7,990 nt of DNA from Burkholderiaceae bacterium (GTDB taxonomy: Bacteria > Pseudomonadota > Gammaproteobacteria > Burkholderiales > Burkholderiaceae), in contig JAKONS010000220.1 of assembly GCA_022701845.1 (NCBI GenBank), positions 1 through 7,990 of the forward strand, read 5' to 3'. Positions 1 through 6,165 of the stretch are shown here, one piece after another. The position numbers and the translations under genes are program-made. The first letter of the stretch is position 1; the number at the start of each line of letters is the position of its first letter. The notes beneath the pieces are model-generated. The model ran no database searches. It had not been told where the DNA came from and saw nothing but the letters and a program-made list of their open reading frames with translations.

Positions 1-195
1 CACCCCGGCGTGCGTGCCACCGGCAAGGTGCTGTCGATGTACCTGGGGCCGAACGAGGTGCTGGTGACGCTCGACATTTCCTTCGACGCCGGCACCCTGG
101 CCAGCGACGCCGGCCGCATCGTCGATGCGCTGGAGGCCGAGGTGCAGGCGCAGTTCCCGATGATCCGCCGGGTGTTCATCGGCTCGGTGGACTGA
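1..195 (+). CDS. Cation diffusion facilitator family transporter, C-terminal fragment
   Basis: This is the last 64 codons of a gene that starts left of the window; the frame is open from base 1 and ends at TGA 193-195. The peptide has the pattern of the cytoplasmic C-terminal domain of CDF metal/proton antiporters: a strand ending in LGPNEVLVTLDISF, a helix (roughly residues 33-50, LASDAGRIVDALEAEVQAQF) and a closing strand with the family-typical FPMIRRVFIGSVD. In CDF proteins this small ferredoxin-like domain dimerises and senses Zn, Co or other divalent metals, while the six membrane helices lie upstream and are not visible here. The metal cannot be inferred. The gene converges on the minus-strand operon with only 17 nt between the stop codons, so it belongs to a different transcription unit. 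I see no clear hairpin terminator in that gap. Confidence 0.78.
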   Translation, partial: HPGVRATGKVLSMYLGPNEVLVTLDISFDAGTLASDAGRIVDALEAEVQAQFPMIRRVFIGSVD

Positions 196-212
196 GCCGG
201 CGCGCAGTCGTT

Positions 213-953
213 TCAGCCGCCCACCAGCCGCTGCAGGTTGCGATCCAGCAGGGCCACCGCCTCGCGCAGGCCGGGCAGGCAGGGCGCGACTTCGGCGGCC
301 AGGCCGTCGGCGCGGGCCGCGCCGAGCGCGCGGCGCAGGCTGTCGGCATAGGCGGGAATCGCCTTCCAGTCGGCCACCGTGGCGGGCGTGATCTCGCAGT
401 GGTACTGGAAGCCGTAGGCATGGCGGCCCCAGCGCAGGGCCTGCACCGGGCAGGCGGCGTTGGCGGCCAGCACCACCGCGCCGGGCGGCAGCACCGACAC
501 CTCGGCGCCGTGCCACTGGAAGGTCTGCAGCGTGGGTGCGAAGCCCTGCAGCAGCGGATCGGCCAGGCCGGCGGCGGTGAGGGCCACCTCGGCCAGACCG
601 ACTTCCGGGCTGCGCATCGGGCCGACGGTGCCGCCGAGCGCCGCGGCCAGCAGCTGGTGACCCAGGCAGATGCCGAGGTAGGGCTTGCCGAGCGTGCCCA
701 CCCAGTGCCGGATGGCGGCTTTCTCGGCCACCAGCCAGGGGTGGAGGTCTTCCTGCCAGACATCCTGCGGGCCGCCCATCACCACCAGCAGGTCGTAGCC
801 GGCCAGCGCCTCGGCCGGCGGAATCGGCTCGCCCTCGTCGAGTTCGATCGCCGTCCAGCGGTGGCCGGCAGCGGCCCAGAAGTCGCGCAGGATGCCGGGA
901 TGCTCCACCCGCAGGTGCTGGAACACGAGGATGTTCATCGGTGCGCCCGGCAT
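213..953 (-). CDS. Stand-alone class I glutamine amidotransferase (GMP synthase glutaminase-like)
   Basis: The 246-residue protein is a single class I GATase domain. The nucleophile elbow GICLGHQ (residues 94-100) gives Cys96, and the GFQYHCE stretch (181-187) gives His185 and Glu187, completing the Cys-His-Glu triad. The WHGAE motif (147-151) and the oxyanion-side MGGPQDV (59-65) are also present. No synthetase domain is fused, so it may act as a free glutaminase/gamma-glutamyl hydrolase or serve an unidentified partner. The ATG at 953-951 is preferred over the internal ATG at 938-936 because AGGAAGG lies 7 nt upstream of the first and nothing comparable precedes the second. The start overlaps the marR stop by one base (TGATG), so translation is probably coupled. 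It is the last gene of the array. Its link to CoA-thioester metabolism is unexplained. Family assignment is firm, substrate unknown. Confidence 0.9.
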   Translation of the reverse strand: MPGAPMNILVFQHLRVEHPGILRDFWAAAGHRWTAIELDEGEPIPPAEALAGYDLLVVMGGPQDVWQEDLHPWLVAEKAAIRHWVGTLGKPYLGICLGHQLLAAALGGTVGPMRSPEVGLAEVALTAAGLADPLLQGFAPTLQTFQWHGAEVSVLPPGAVVLAANAACPVQALRWGRHAYGFQYHCEITPATVADWKAIPAYADSLRRALGAARADGLAAEVAPCLPGLREAVALLDRNLQRLVGG

Positions 954-1507
954 CAGGCCGCCTTCCTGCGTGCCGCCACCCGCTTCTCCTCGGCGCGGGC
1001 CTTGGCCAGCGTCGCGTGGGCATGGTCGGTGAGCAGGTCGAGCGCGCGGTCGAGCACCGCCCGCTCGGCATCGCTCAGCACCGACAGCAGTTCCTGGTTG
1101 CGTTTCACCGCCCGCGGGAACACCTTGCGGTAGACCTGCATGCCGGCCCGGGTCAGGCTCAGCTGCACGCCGCGGCCGTCGCTGGCGTCGGACTCGCGCT
1201 GCAGCAGCCCGCGCTCGATCAGGCCGGAGACGGTGCGGCTGGCCTGGCTCTTGTCGACGTTGACCTCGCGCGCCAGGCCCTGCAGCGACATCGGCGCATA
1301 GGCGCCCAGCATGCCGACGATGCGCCACTCGCGCGGATCGAGCGAGAAGTCGCGCTCGTTGGCCTCGGCCGCCAGCCGGCTCCAGGTGTTGGCCAGCATG
1401 TTCAGGCGGAACGACACCAGCTCCTTGAAGTGGCGCGCGCCCTGCGGTGTGGCCGCGTCGGCGATGGAAGAGGTGTCGGCGGGTGGCGTGGACGGCAGGG
1501 GCGGCAT
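953..1507 (-). CDS. MarR family transcriptional regulator
   Basis: The 184-residue protein has the MarR winged helix-turn-helix layout: a dimerisation helix (about 26-50), the helix carrying DPREWRIVGML (57-67), SLQGLAREVNVDKSQASRTVSGLIERGLL (74-102) as the HTH with recognition helix near 85-98, and a wing with the diagnostic Asp-Gly-Arg (SDASDGRGVQLSLT, 106-119), then C-terminal dimerisation helices. The DGR wing and SRTV-LIERG pattern are typical of repressors of aromatic or carboxylic-acid catabolic genes that respond to acid or acyl-CoA ligands. It sits 36 nt downstream of the lyase gene in the same orientation and overlaps the amidotransferase by one base, so it is probably co-transcribed with the pathway it controls. 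The N-terminal 20 residues are Pro/Ser/Ala-rich and look disordered. No strong Shine-Dalgarno precedes the ATG at 1507, so the exact start is less certain. No operator is identifiable; the operon promoter lies outside the window. Confidence 0.9.
   Translation of the reverse strand: MPPLPSTPPADTSSIADAATPQGARHFKELVSFRLNMLANTWSRLAAEANERDFSLDPREWRIVGMLGAYAPMSLQGLAREVNVDKSQASRTVSGLIERGLLQRESDASDGRGVQLSLTRAGMQVYRKVFPRAVKRNQELLSVLSDAERAVLDRALDLLTDHAHATLAKARAEEKRVAARRKAA
961..967 (-). promoter_or_regulatory. Ribosome binding site of the glutamine amidotransferase gene
   Basis: AGGAAGG on the minus strand lies 7 nt before the ATG at 953-951 and inside the last codons of marR. It decides the longer start (MPGAPMNIL...) over the ATG five codons downstream. 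Confidence 0.6.
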
Positions 1508-1543
1508 GGGCGGGCGGGATGAAGTGGCGAACGGATGGGGTCG

Positions 1544-2545
1544 TCAGGCGGCGGCGGTGGCGAGCAGCGGGTTGAGCCCGCTGCGGGCCACCCGGCCGTG
1601 CAGTTCGCGGCCCAGCGCCTGCTCGCAGGCCTCGACCGCTTCCAGCAGCCGGCCGAGGTCGATGCCGGTGCGCACGCCCATGTTCTCGAACAGGTCGACC
1701 AGGTCTTCGCTGGCGATGTTGCCGGTGTGGCCGCCGCCGTATTTCACCTTGGCCGGATGGCCGCCGACGCCGCCCAGGGCGCAGTCGAAATGCCGCACGC
1801 CGGCTTCCAGCGCGGCGACGTAGTTGACCAGGCCGGTGCCGCGGGTGTCGTGGAAATGGGCGATCGGCACCACGTCGGGGAACTCGGCGCGCATGCGCCG
1901 GAACAGCGCGGTGGTGGTGCGTGGCGTGGCGGTGCCGGTGGTGTCGCCCAGGGTGATGTGGCGCACGCCGGTCTCGCGCATGCGGCCCACGTCGGCGATC
2001 ACGCTGTCGGGGTCGACATGGCCCTCGAACGGGCAGCCGAAGGCCATCGAGATGGTGCCGATGAGGCGGAACCGGCCGGCAGCGGCTGCCGCCATCTCGG
2101 CGATGTTGGCCCACTGGTCGGCGCGGCTGCGCGCCAGGTTCTTCAGCGAATGGGTGTCGGTGGCCGAGACCAGCAGGCTGACCTCGTTGGCGCCGAAGCC
2201 GGCATCGGCGTCGGCCAGCGCCCGCTGCACCGCGCGCAGGTTGGCGCAGGTGGCCTTGTAGAACACGCCGGGCCGGCGCGGCAGCCGCCGCAGCAGCTCG
2301 CTGGCGTCGCCGAACTGCGGGATCACCTTGGGGTTGGAATACGAGGTGGCCTCGACCCGGGGAAAGCCCAGGTCGGCGAAGCGCTGCACCAGCGCGACCT
2401 TGGTCTCGACCGGCAGCATCGCCGGCTCGTGCTGCAGGCCGTCGCGGGCGAAGCATTCGCACAGCACGACATCGCGGCCGTCGTCTTCCAGGGAGGTGTG
2501 CGGGGCCGTCGGGGAAGCGGAGGAATCGTCGGTTTGCATGTTCAT
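1544..2545 (-). CDS. HMG-CoA lyase-like DRE-TIM metallolyase with altered Cys loop
   Basis: The 333-residue protein matches the HMG-CoA lyase/pyruvate carboxyltransferase TIM-barrel family, which cleaves 3-hydroxy-3-methylglutaryl-CoA to acetyl-CoA and acetoacetate using a divalent metal. Visible landmarks are CFARDGLQHEP (31-41; Arg34 and metal-ligand Asp35), RVEATSYSNPKVIPQ (63-77; Glu65), GTISMAFGCPFEG (163-175), HITLGDTTGTATP (196-208) and the metal-binding AHFHDTRG (229-236; His230 and His232). In HMG-CoA lyases the next loop reads roughly GLGGCPYA..GASGN with an essential Cys. Here it is GVGGHPAKVKYGGGHTGN (259-276): His263 replaces that Cys and the loop is about four residues longer before Asn276. 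The activity may therefore be on a related 3-hydroxyacyl-CoA rather than HMG-CoA itself. The ATG at 2545 overlaps the ligase stop (ATGA). The N-terminal 22 residues look disordered. Family is firm, exact substrate open. Confidence 0.82.
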   Translation of the reverse strand: MNMQTDDSSASPTAPHTSLEDDGRDVVLCECFARDGLQHEPAMLPVETKVALVQRFADLGFPRVEATSYSNPKVIPQFGDASELLRRLPRRPGVFYKATCANLRAVQRALADADAGFGANEVSLLVSATDTHSLKNLARSRADQWANIAEMAAAAAGRFRLIGTISMAFGCPFEGHVDPDSVIADVGRMRETGVRHITLGDTTGTATPRTTTALFRRMRAEFPDVVPIAHFHDTRGTGLVNYVAALEAGVRHFDCALGGVGGHPAKVKYGGGHTGNIASEDLVDLFENMGVRTGIDLGRLLEAVEACEQALGRELHGRVARSGLNPLLATAAA

Positions 2546-4203
2546 GAGGCTACCGTCTCCGGCAGGATGTTCCACAGTTTCAGGGCATGGTCGCGCAGCT
2601 TGTTCTTCTGCACCTTGCTGCTGCCGGTCATGCCGATCTGCTCGAAGCTGTCGACCAGCTCCAGGTAGCGCGGCACCTTGAAATTGGCGCAGCGCGCCTT
2701 GCACCAGGCCTGCAGCTCGGCGGCGTCGGCATGCCGGCCGTCCTTGAGCAGCACGAAGGCGCCGATGACCTCGCCCAGGCGCGCATCGGGCACGCCGATC
2801 ACCTGCGCCTGCAGCACCGCCGGATGGGCGTGCAGCACCTCCTCGACCTCGGCCGGCGCCACGTTCTCGCCGCCGACACGGGCCATGTCCTTCAGCCGGC
2901 CGACCATGCGCATGCGGCCGTCGGGGCGCTGCTCGCCCATGTCGCCGGTGCGCAGCCAGCCGTCGGCGGTGAAGGCCTTGGCGGTGGCCTCGGGCATGCG
3001 GTAGTAGCCGCGCATCACGTTCCAGCCGCGCACCTGGATCTCGCCCTGGCCCCGCCCGGGCACCACCACCGCGGCGGTGTCGGCGTCGGCCAGGCGTACC
3101 TCGACGCCCGGGTGCGGCAGCATGAAGCCGTCGCGGCGCAGTTCGAAGGCGTCGTCGCGGTCGCTCAGCAGCACGTTGGGCGAGGCTTCCGACTGGCCGT
3201 AGGCATTGCACACATGGCGCACCCGCATCGTGTCGTGGATCTTCTGCATGACCTCCGGCCCGGCCGCCGCCCAGCCGCCCTTCAGGTGCAGGCGCGCCGG
3301 GTCGAAGCCGGGGTGGCCGACCAGCATCAGGAAGATGGTGTCGTTGCCCGATGTCAGGGTGCAGCGTTCGTCCTCGAGCACCTGCAGCGCCTCGGCCACC
3401 TCGAACTTCGGCAGGCTCAGCAGGCAGCAGCCGGCGGCCACGGTGACCAGCACCGACAGGGTGCTGCCGGCCACGTGGAAGAAGGGCCGGATGCTGAAAT
3501 ACCGGTCCTCGGCGGTGACCCCCATGCGGCGCGCCACCGAGGCGGCGTCGCCCAGCATGTTGGCGTGGCTCAGCATCACGCCCTTCGGGAAGGAGGTGGT
3601 GCCGGAGGTGTACTGGATCAGCAGCACGTCGTGCGGATCGACCCGCTGCGACAGCGCCGCGACGTCGGCGGCGGGCACCGCCGCGCCGGCCGCCAGGAAG
3701 GCCGCCAGCGGCATCGCGCCGGGCGGCACCGGGGCCTCGCCGACGGTGACCACGCTGCGCAGCAGCGGCAGCGCGGTGCCGGGCAGGCCGGTGTCGAGCG
3801 CCGGCTCCACCTGCCGCAGCAGGTCGAGGAAATCGATGCCCAGGAAGGTGTCGGCCAGGATCAGCAGCTTCACGTCGGCCTGCTTCAGGCAGAACAGCAG
3901 CTCGTCGGACTTGAACCGGGTGTTGACCGGCACCGTCACCGCGCCGAGCGCGGCGCAGCCGAAGAAGGCGGCCAGCCAGGTGCCGGAGTTGCCGAGCATC
4001 ACCCCGACATGGTCGCCGTGCCGGATGCCGGCGGCGTGCAGCGCGGCGGCATAGCGCAGGCTCTCGGCCTGCAGGGCGCTCCAGGTGTGGCGCTCGCCCG
4101 GGCCGACATAGGCCTCGTGCGGGCCGCGTGCGGCCGCCGTGGCGGCGAGCACCCGCGCCAGCGTGGCCGGCACCGGCACGTTGCGGTCATCGAGCAGTCG
4201 CAT
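2542..4203 (-). CDS. AMP-forming acyl-CoA synthetase (fatty acid/carnitine-CoA ligase-like)
   Basis: The 553-residue protein is a full-length ANL-superfamily adenylating enzyme that would activate a carboxylic acid with ATP to the acyl-adenylate and then the CoA thioester in the cytoplasm. The phosphate-binding loop is YTSGTTSFPKGVMLSH (198-213), with Ser where many members have Gly. This TTS form also occurs in CaiC-type carnitine/crotonobetaine-CoA ligases. The A5 motif is AYGQSE (334-339), the A7 motif GWLRTGD (415-421), the hinge region GRLKDMARVGGENVAPAEVEEVL (435-457), and the C-terminal catalytic lysine is probably Lys530 in GSSKVQKNKLR (527-537). No membrane segment or signal peptide is evident. 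The ATG at 4203 is supported by AGGAGG 6 nt upstream and overlaps the preceding hydratase by 17 nt; the stop overlaps the lyase start by 4 nt. The acyl substrate cannot be read from the sequence; long-chain, branched or dicarboxylic acids are all possible. Confidence 0.9.
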   Translation of the reverse strand: MRLLDDRNVPVPATLARVLAATAAARGPHEAYVGPGERHTWSALQAESLRYAAALHAAGIRHGDHVGVMLGNSGTWLAAFFGCAALGAVTVPVNTRFKSDELLFCLKQADVKLLILADTFLGIDFLDLLRQVEPALDTGLPGTALPLLRSVVTVGEAPVPPGAMPLAAFLAAGAAVPAADVAALSQRVDPHDVLLIQYTSGTTSFPKGVMLSHANMLGDAASVARRMGVTAEDRYFSIRPFFHVAGSTLSVLVTVAAGCCLLSLPKFEVAEALQVLEDERCTLTSGNDTIFLMLVGHPGFDPARLHLKGGWAAAGPEVMQKIHDTMRVRHVCNAYGQSEASPNVLLSDRDDAFELRRDGFMLPHPGVEVRLADADTAAVVVPGRGQGEIQVRGWNVMRGYYRMPEATAKAFTADGWLRTGDMGEQRPDGRMRMVGRLKDMARVGGENVAPAEVEEVLHAHPAVLQAQVIGVPDARLGEVIGAFVLLKDGRHADAAELQAWCKARCANFKVPRYLELVDSFEQIGMTGSSKVQKNKLRDHALKLWNILPETVAS

Positions 4204-5026
4204 CGCCGCCCTCCTGGTGGGCCTGGCTGGCCGGGGTGGCCGGCTTGGCGCCGAAGCCGGCGATGGCCTTGCGCCAGTCGCCGTGGCGCAGGTTCTCCTG
4301 GATCGCCAGCAGCTCCACCGCCATCGCGCCCTCGCGGGTGGTGTCCAGGCCGTCGTCGATGCAGCGCTTGGTCAGCCGCAGGGCGACCGGGTTGGCGGCG
4401 GCGATGCGCGCGGCCATCTCGGCGACGCGGGCGTCGAGCGCTTCCGGGGCATCGACATGGTTGACCAGGCCCAGCCGGAAGGCTTCCTCGGCGTCGATGG
4501 TGCGGCCGGTGAACAGCAGCTCCTTGGCCATGCGCCGGCCGACGATGCGCGGCAGGCGCTGGGTGGCGCCCACCGTGCCCCAGCCCACCTCCGGGTACTT
4601 GAACGACGCACCGGTGCCGGCCAGCACGAAGTCGCAGGCGGCGGCGATCTCGCAGCCGGAGCCGTAGGCCGGGCCGTGCACCGCGGCGATCAGCGGCTTG
4701 GTCATCGCCTCCAGCGCGGCATAGGCGGTGAAGCCCTCGACGCGGCGGGCCACCATCTCGGCCGGGCTCATGCCCTGGCGCTCCTTCAAGTCGGCGCCGG
4801 CGCAGAAGGCCACGCCTTCGCCGCGCACCACGATCACCCGTACCGCGTCGTCGGCTTCCAGCGCCTCGCAGGCGGCGGTGAGCTCGCGGCACATCGCCAG
4901 ATTGAGCGCGTTGCGGGCGTCGGGCCGCGCCAGCCACAGGGTGGCGATGCCGTCCTGCAGCGCGAGGCGCAGGGTGGCGAAGTCGGGTAGCGGCGGCGCC
5001 GCGGTGGGGTTCTGCTTGTCGTCCAT
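4187..5026 (-). CDS. Enoyl-CoA hydratase/isomerase family protein (crotonase fold)
   Basis: The 279-residue protein is a complete crotonase. The first oxyanion-hole segment is FCAGADLKE (74-82) and the second is GPAYGSGCEIAAACD (118-132). Both acid/base glutamates of hydratases are present: Glu126 (in GSGCE) and Glu146 (in KYPE), separated by the usual 20 residues. These features favour true hydration of a 2-enoyl-CoA. After Glu146 the sequence runs GWGTVGATQRLPRIVG, about three residues shorter than the usual GxxPGxGGTQRL loop, which shapes the acyl pocket and may indicate an unusual substrate. The ATG at 5026 has GAGG 7 nt upstream. The gene follows the Bug gene after a 70-nt spacer and overlaps the ligase by 17 nt, so it probably acts on the ligase or CoA-transferase product. 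The last 20 residues are hydrophilic and low complexity. A methylglutaconyl-CoA or carnityl-CoA type reaction is possible but not proven. Confidence 0.88.
   Translation of the reverse strand: MDDKQNPTAAPPLPDFATLRLALQDGIATLWLARPDARNALNLAMCRELTAACEALEADDAVRVIVVRGEGVAFCAGADLKERQGMSPAEMVARRVEGFTAYAALEAMTKPLIAAVHGPAYGSGCEIAAACDFVLAGTGASFKYPEVGWGTVGATQRLPRIVGRRMAKELLFTGRTIDAEEAFRLGLVNHVDAPEALDARVAEMAARIAAANPVALRLTKRCIDDGLDTTREGAMAVELLAIQENLRHGDWRKAIAGFGAKPATPASQAHQEGGDATAR
4210..4215 (-). promoter_or_regulatory. Ribosome binding site of the acyl-CoA synthetase gene
   Basis: A perfect AGGAGG on the minus strand sits 6 nt before the ATG at 4203-4201. It lies within the last codons of the upstream enoyl-CoA hydratase and supports a 17-nt overlap of the two genes. 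Confidence 0.7.
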
Positions 5027-5034
5027 CGGTCGTC

Positions 5035-5069
5035 CTCGTCTCTCGAACTGTCTGTCTCGATCTCGTCTC
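5035..5069 (-). repeat. Short GAGACGAG direct repeats in the spacer before the enoyl-CoA hydratase
   Basis: The 70-nt spacer 5027-5096 is the largest gap in the array. It contains two exact copies of GAGACGAG (minus strand: 5042-5035 and 5069-5062, 27 nt apart) and a TCGAGA-type element twice (5046-5041 and 5060-5055). The stretch is purine-rich on the transcribed-sense strand and ends with GAGG 7 nt before the ATG. It could be a translation-enhancing leader or chance low complexity. I see no stem-loop. Confidence 0.4.
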
Positions 5070-5096
5070 GGTCTTGGGTATGGGTCCGGCTTCGGC

Positions 5097-6137
5097 TCAG
5101 TCCTGCAGCTTCATGCCGGTGGCCTGCACCAGCTCGGCCAGCCGTTTGCCGTCGGCGCGCACATAGTCGGTGGCGGCGGCTTTCTGCTGGGTCATGATTT
5201 CCGCGTTCTGGCCCTGCAGCAACTTCTTGAAATCGGGCTGGTTCTGCACCGTCTCCAGCGCCTTGGCCAGCTTGTCGACCACCGCCTGCGGCGTCCTGGC
5301 CGGCACCGCCAAGCTGTACCAGCTGCCGTTCTCCATGTTGGGCAGGCCGGCCTCGGCATAGGTGGGCACCTCGGGCAGGTCGGGCGAGCGCTTGGCGCCG
5401 CCGTAGGCCAGCGGGCGCAGCCGGCCGGCCTTGATGAAGGGCAGCACGCCGGAGATGTTCACCGTGCCGACCGGCACCGTGCCGGCGACCATGTCGTTGA
5501 TGGCCGGCGCCGCGCCCTTGTAGGGCACATGCACCAGGTCGATGCCGGCGGCGTGCTTGAGCATTTCGCCGCCGATGTGCGGCGAGCTGCCGAGGCCGGC
5601 CGAGGCATAGCTCAGCTTGCCCGGCTGCGCCTTGGCCAGGGCGATGAATTCCTTCAGGTTCTGGGCCGGCACCGAGGGATGCACCGTGAGGATGTTGGGC
5701 ACGTTGGCCACCATGCCGACGAACTCGAAATCCTTCAGCCCGTCGTAGGGCACCTTGGTGGCCGCCGGCGTCACCGTGTGGGCGGCGGCGGTGCCGAGCA
5801 GCAGGGTGTAGCCGTCGGGTGCGGCCTTGGCCACGACGGCGGCGCCGATCGAGGCGCCGCCGCCGCCGCGGTTCTCGACGATCACCGACTGGCCCAGCGC
5901 ATCGCCCAGGCCCTTGGCCAGCGCCCGGCCCAGCAGGTCGGCCGGGCCGCCCACCGCATAGGGGTTGACCAGGGTGATCGGCCGGGTCGGGAATACGTCC
6001 TGCGCCTGCGCGGCCGGGGCGAACGGCAGGGCCAGCGCCAGGGTGGCGGCGGTGGCCGCGGCGAGCAGCGCGCGGCGCGGGCCGGCGCTCCGGCGGGTGG
6101 GGATGGTGGTGGTGGCGAGGGTGGTGGTGTGCGTCAT
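5097..6137 (-). CDS. Bug family tripartite tricarboxylate transporter substrate-binding protein
   Basis: The 346-residue precursor is a periplasmic binding protein of the Bug (TctC) family, which captures small carboxylates and related molecules, sometimes for a TctA/TctB membrane partner. A signal peptide is clear: basic TRRSAGPRR (14-22), a hydrophobic Ala/Leu core (23-39) and a likely signal peptidase I cut after AQA at residue 45. The mature protein opens with the family hallmark FPTRPITLVNPYAVGGPADLLGR (49-71), with Asp67 at the ligand-contacting position, and continues with VIVENRGGGGASIGA and AAPDGYTLLLGT. Further on, LVHVPYKGAAPAINDMVAG and RLRPLAYGGAKRSPDLPEVPTYAEAG are equally typical. 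The ATG at 6137 has GGAGA 8 nt upstream, 28 nt after the CoA-transferase stop. No TctA/TctB genes are visible, so it is probably an orphan receptor using a transporter encoded elsewhere. Its position between catabolic genes suggests it binds the pathway's carboxylate. Confidence 0.95.
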   Translation of the reverse strand: MTHTTTLATTTIPTRRSAGPRRALLAAATAATLALALPFAPAAQAQDVFPTRPITLVNPYAVGGPADLLGRALAKGLGDALGQSVIVENRGGGGASIGAAVVAKAAPDGYTLLLGTAAAHTVTPAATKVPYDGLKDFEFVGMVANVPNILTVHPSVPAQNLKEFIALAKAQPGKLSYASAGLGSSPHIGGEMLKHAAGIDLVHVPYKGAAPAINDMVAGTVPVGTVNISGVLPFIKAGRLRPLAYGGAKRSPDLPEVPTYAEAGLPNMENGSWYSLAVPARTPQAVVDKLAKALETVQNQPDFKKLLQGQNAEIMTQQKAAATDYVRADGKRLAELVQATGMKLQD

Positions 6138-6145
6138 GTGTCTTG

Positions 6146-6150
6146 TCTCC
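6146..6150 (-). promoter_or_regulatory. Ribosome binding site of the Bug gene
   Basis: GGAGA on the minus strand lies 8 nt before the ATG at 6137-6135, in the 28-nt gap after the CoA-transferase gene. It fixes the start directly before the basic signal-peptide region, although the frame is open for another 97 codons upstream. Confidence 0.6.
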
Positions 6151-6165
6151 GTCTTGTTGTGGGAA

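Noticed and set aside
196..212. A rho-independent terminator between the convergent transporter and amidotransferase genes
   Set aside because: The 17-nt gap has a short GC palindrome but no stem long enough and no T tract on either side.
213..2462. A single 749-residue minus-strand protein ending in the amidotransferase
   Set aside because: Only the last 246 residues have a recognisable fold; the upstream part is an out-of-frame read of marR and the lyase, with Arg-rich low-complexity composition. A ribosome binding site precedes the ATG at 953.
2587..4464. A 625-codon open frame on the plus strand antisense to the ligase and hydratase genes
   Set aside because: Its translation is rich in His, Gln, Arg and Gly without domain motifs, and it runs opposite genes with clear catalytic motifs. 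Long antisense frames are expected in such GC-rich DNA.
6070..6095. Twin-arginine (Tat) signal in the Bug protein
   Set aside because: Two arginine pairs occur (residues 15-16 and 21-22), but the SRRxFLK-type consensus is absent and Bug proteins normally use the Sec route.
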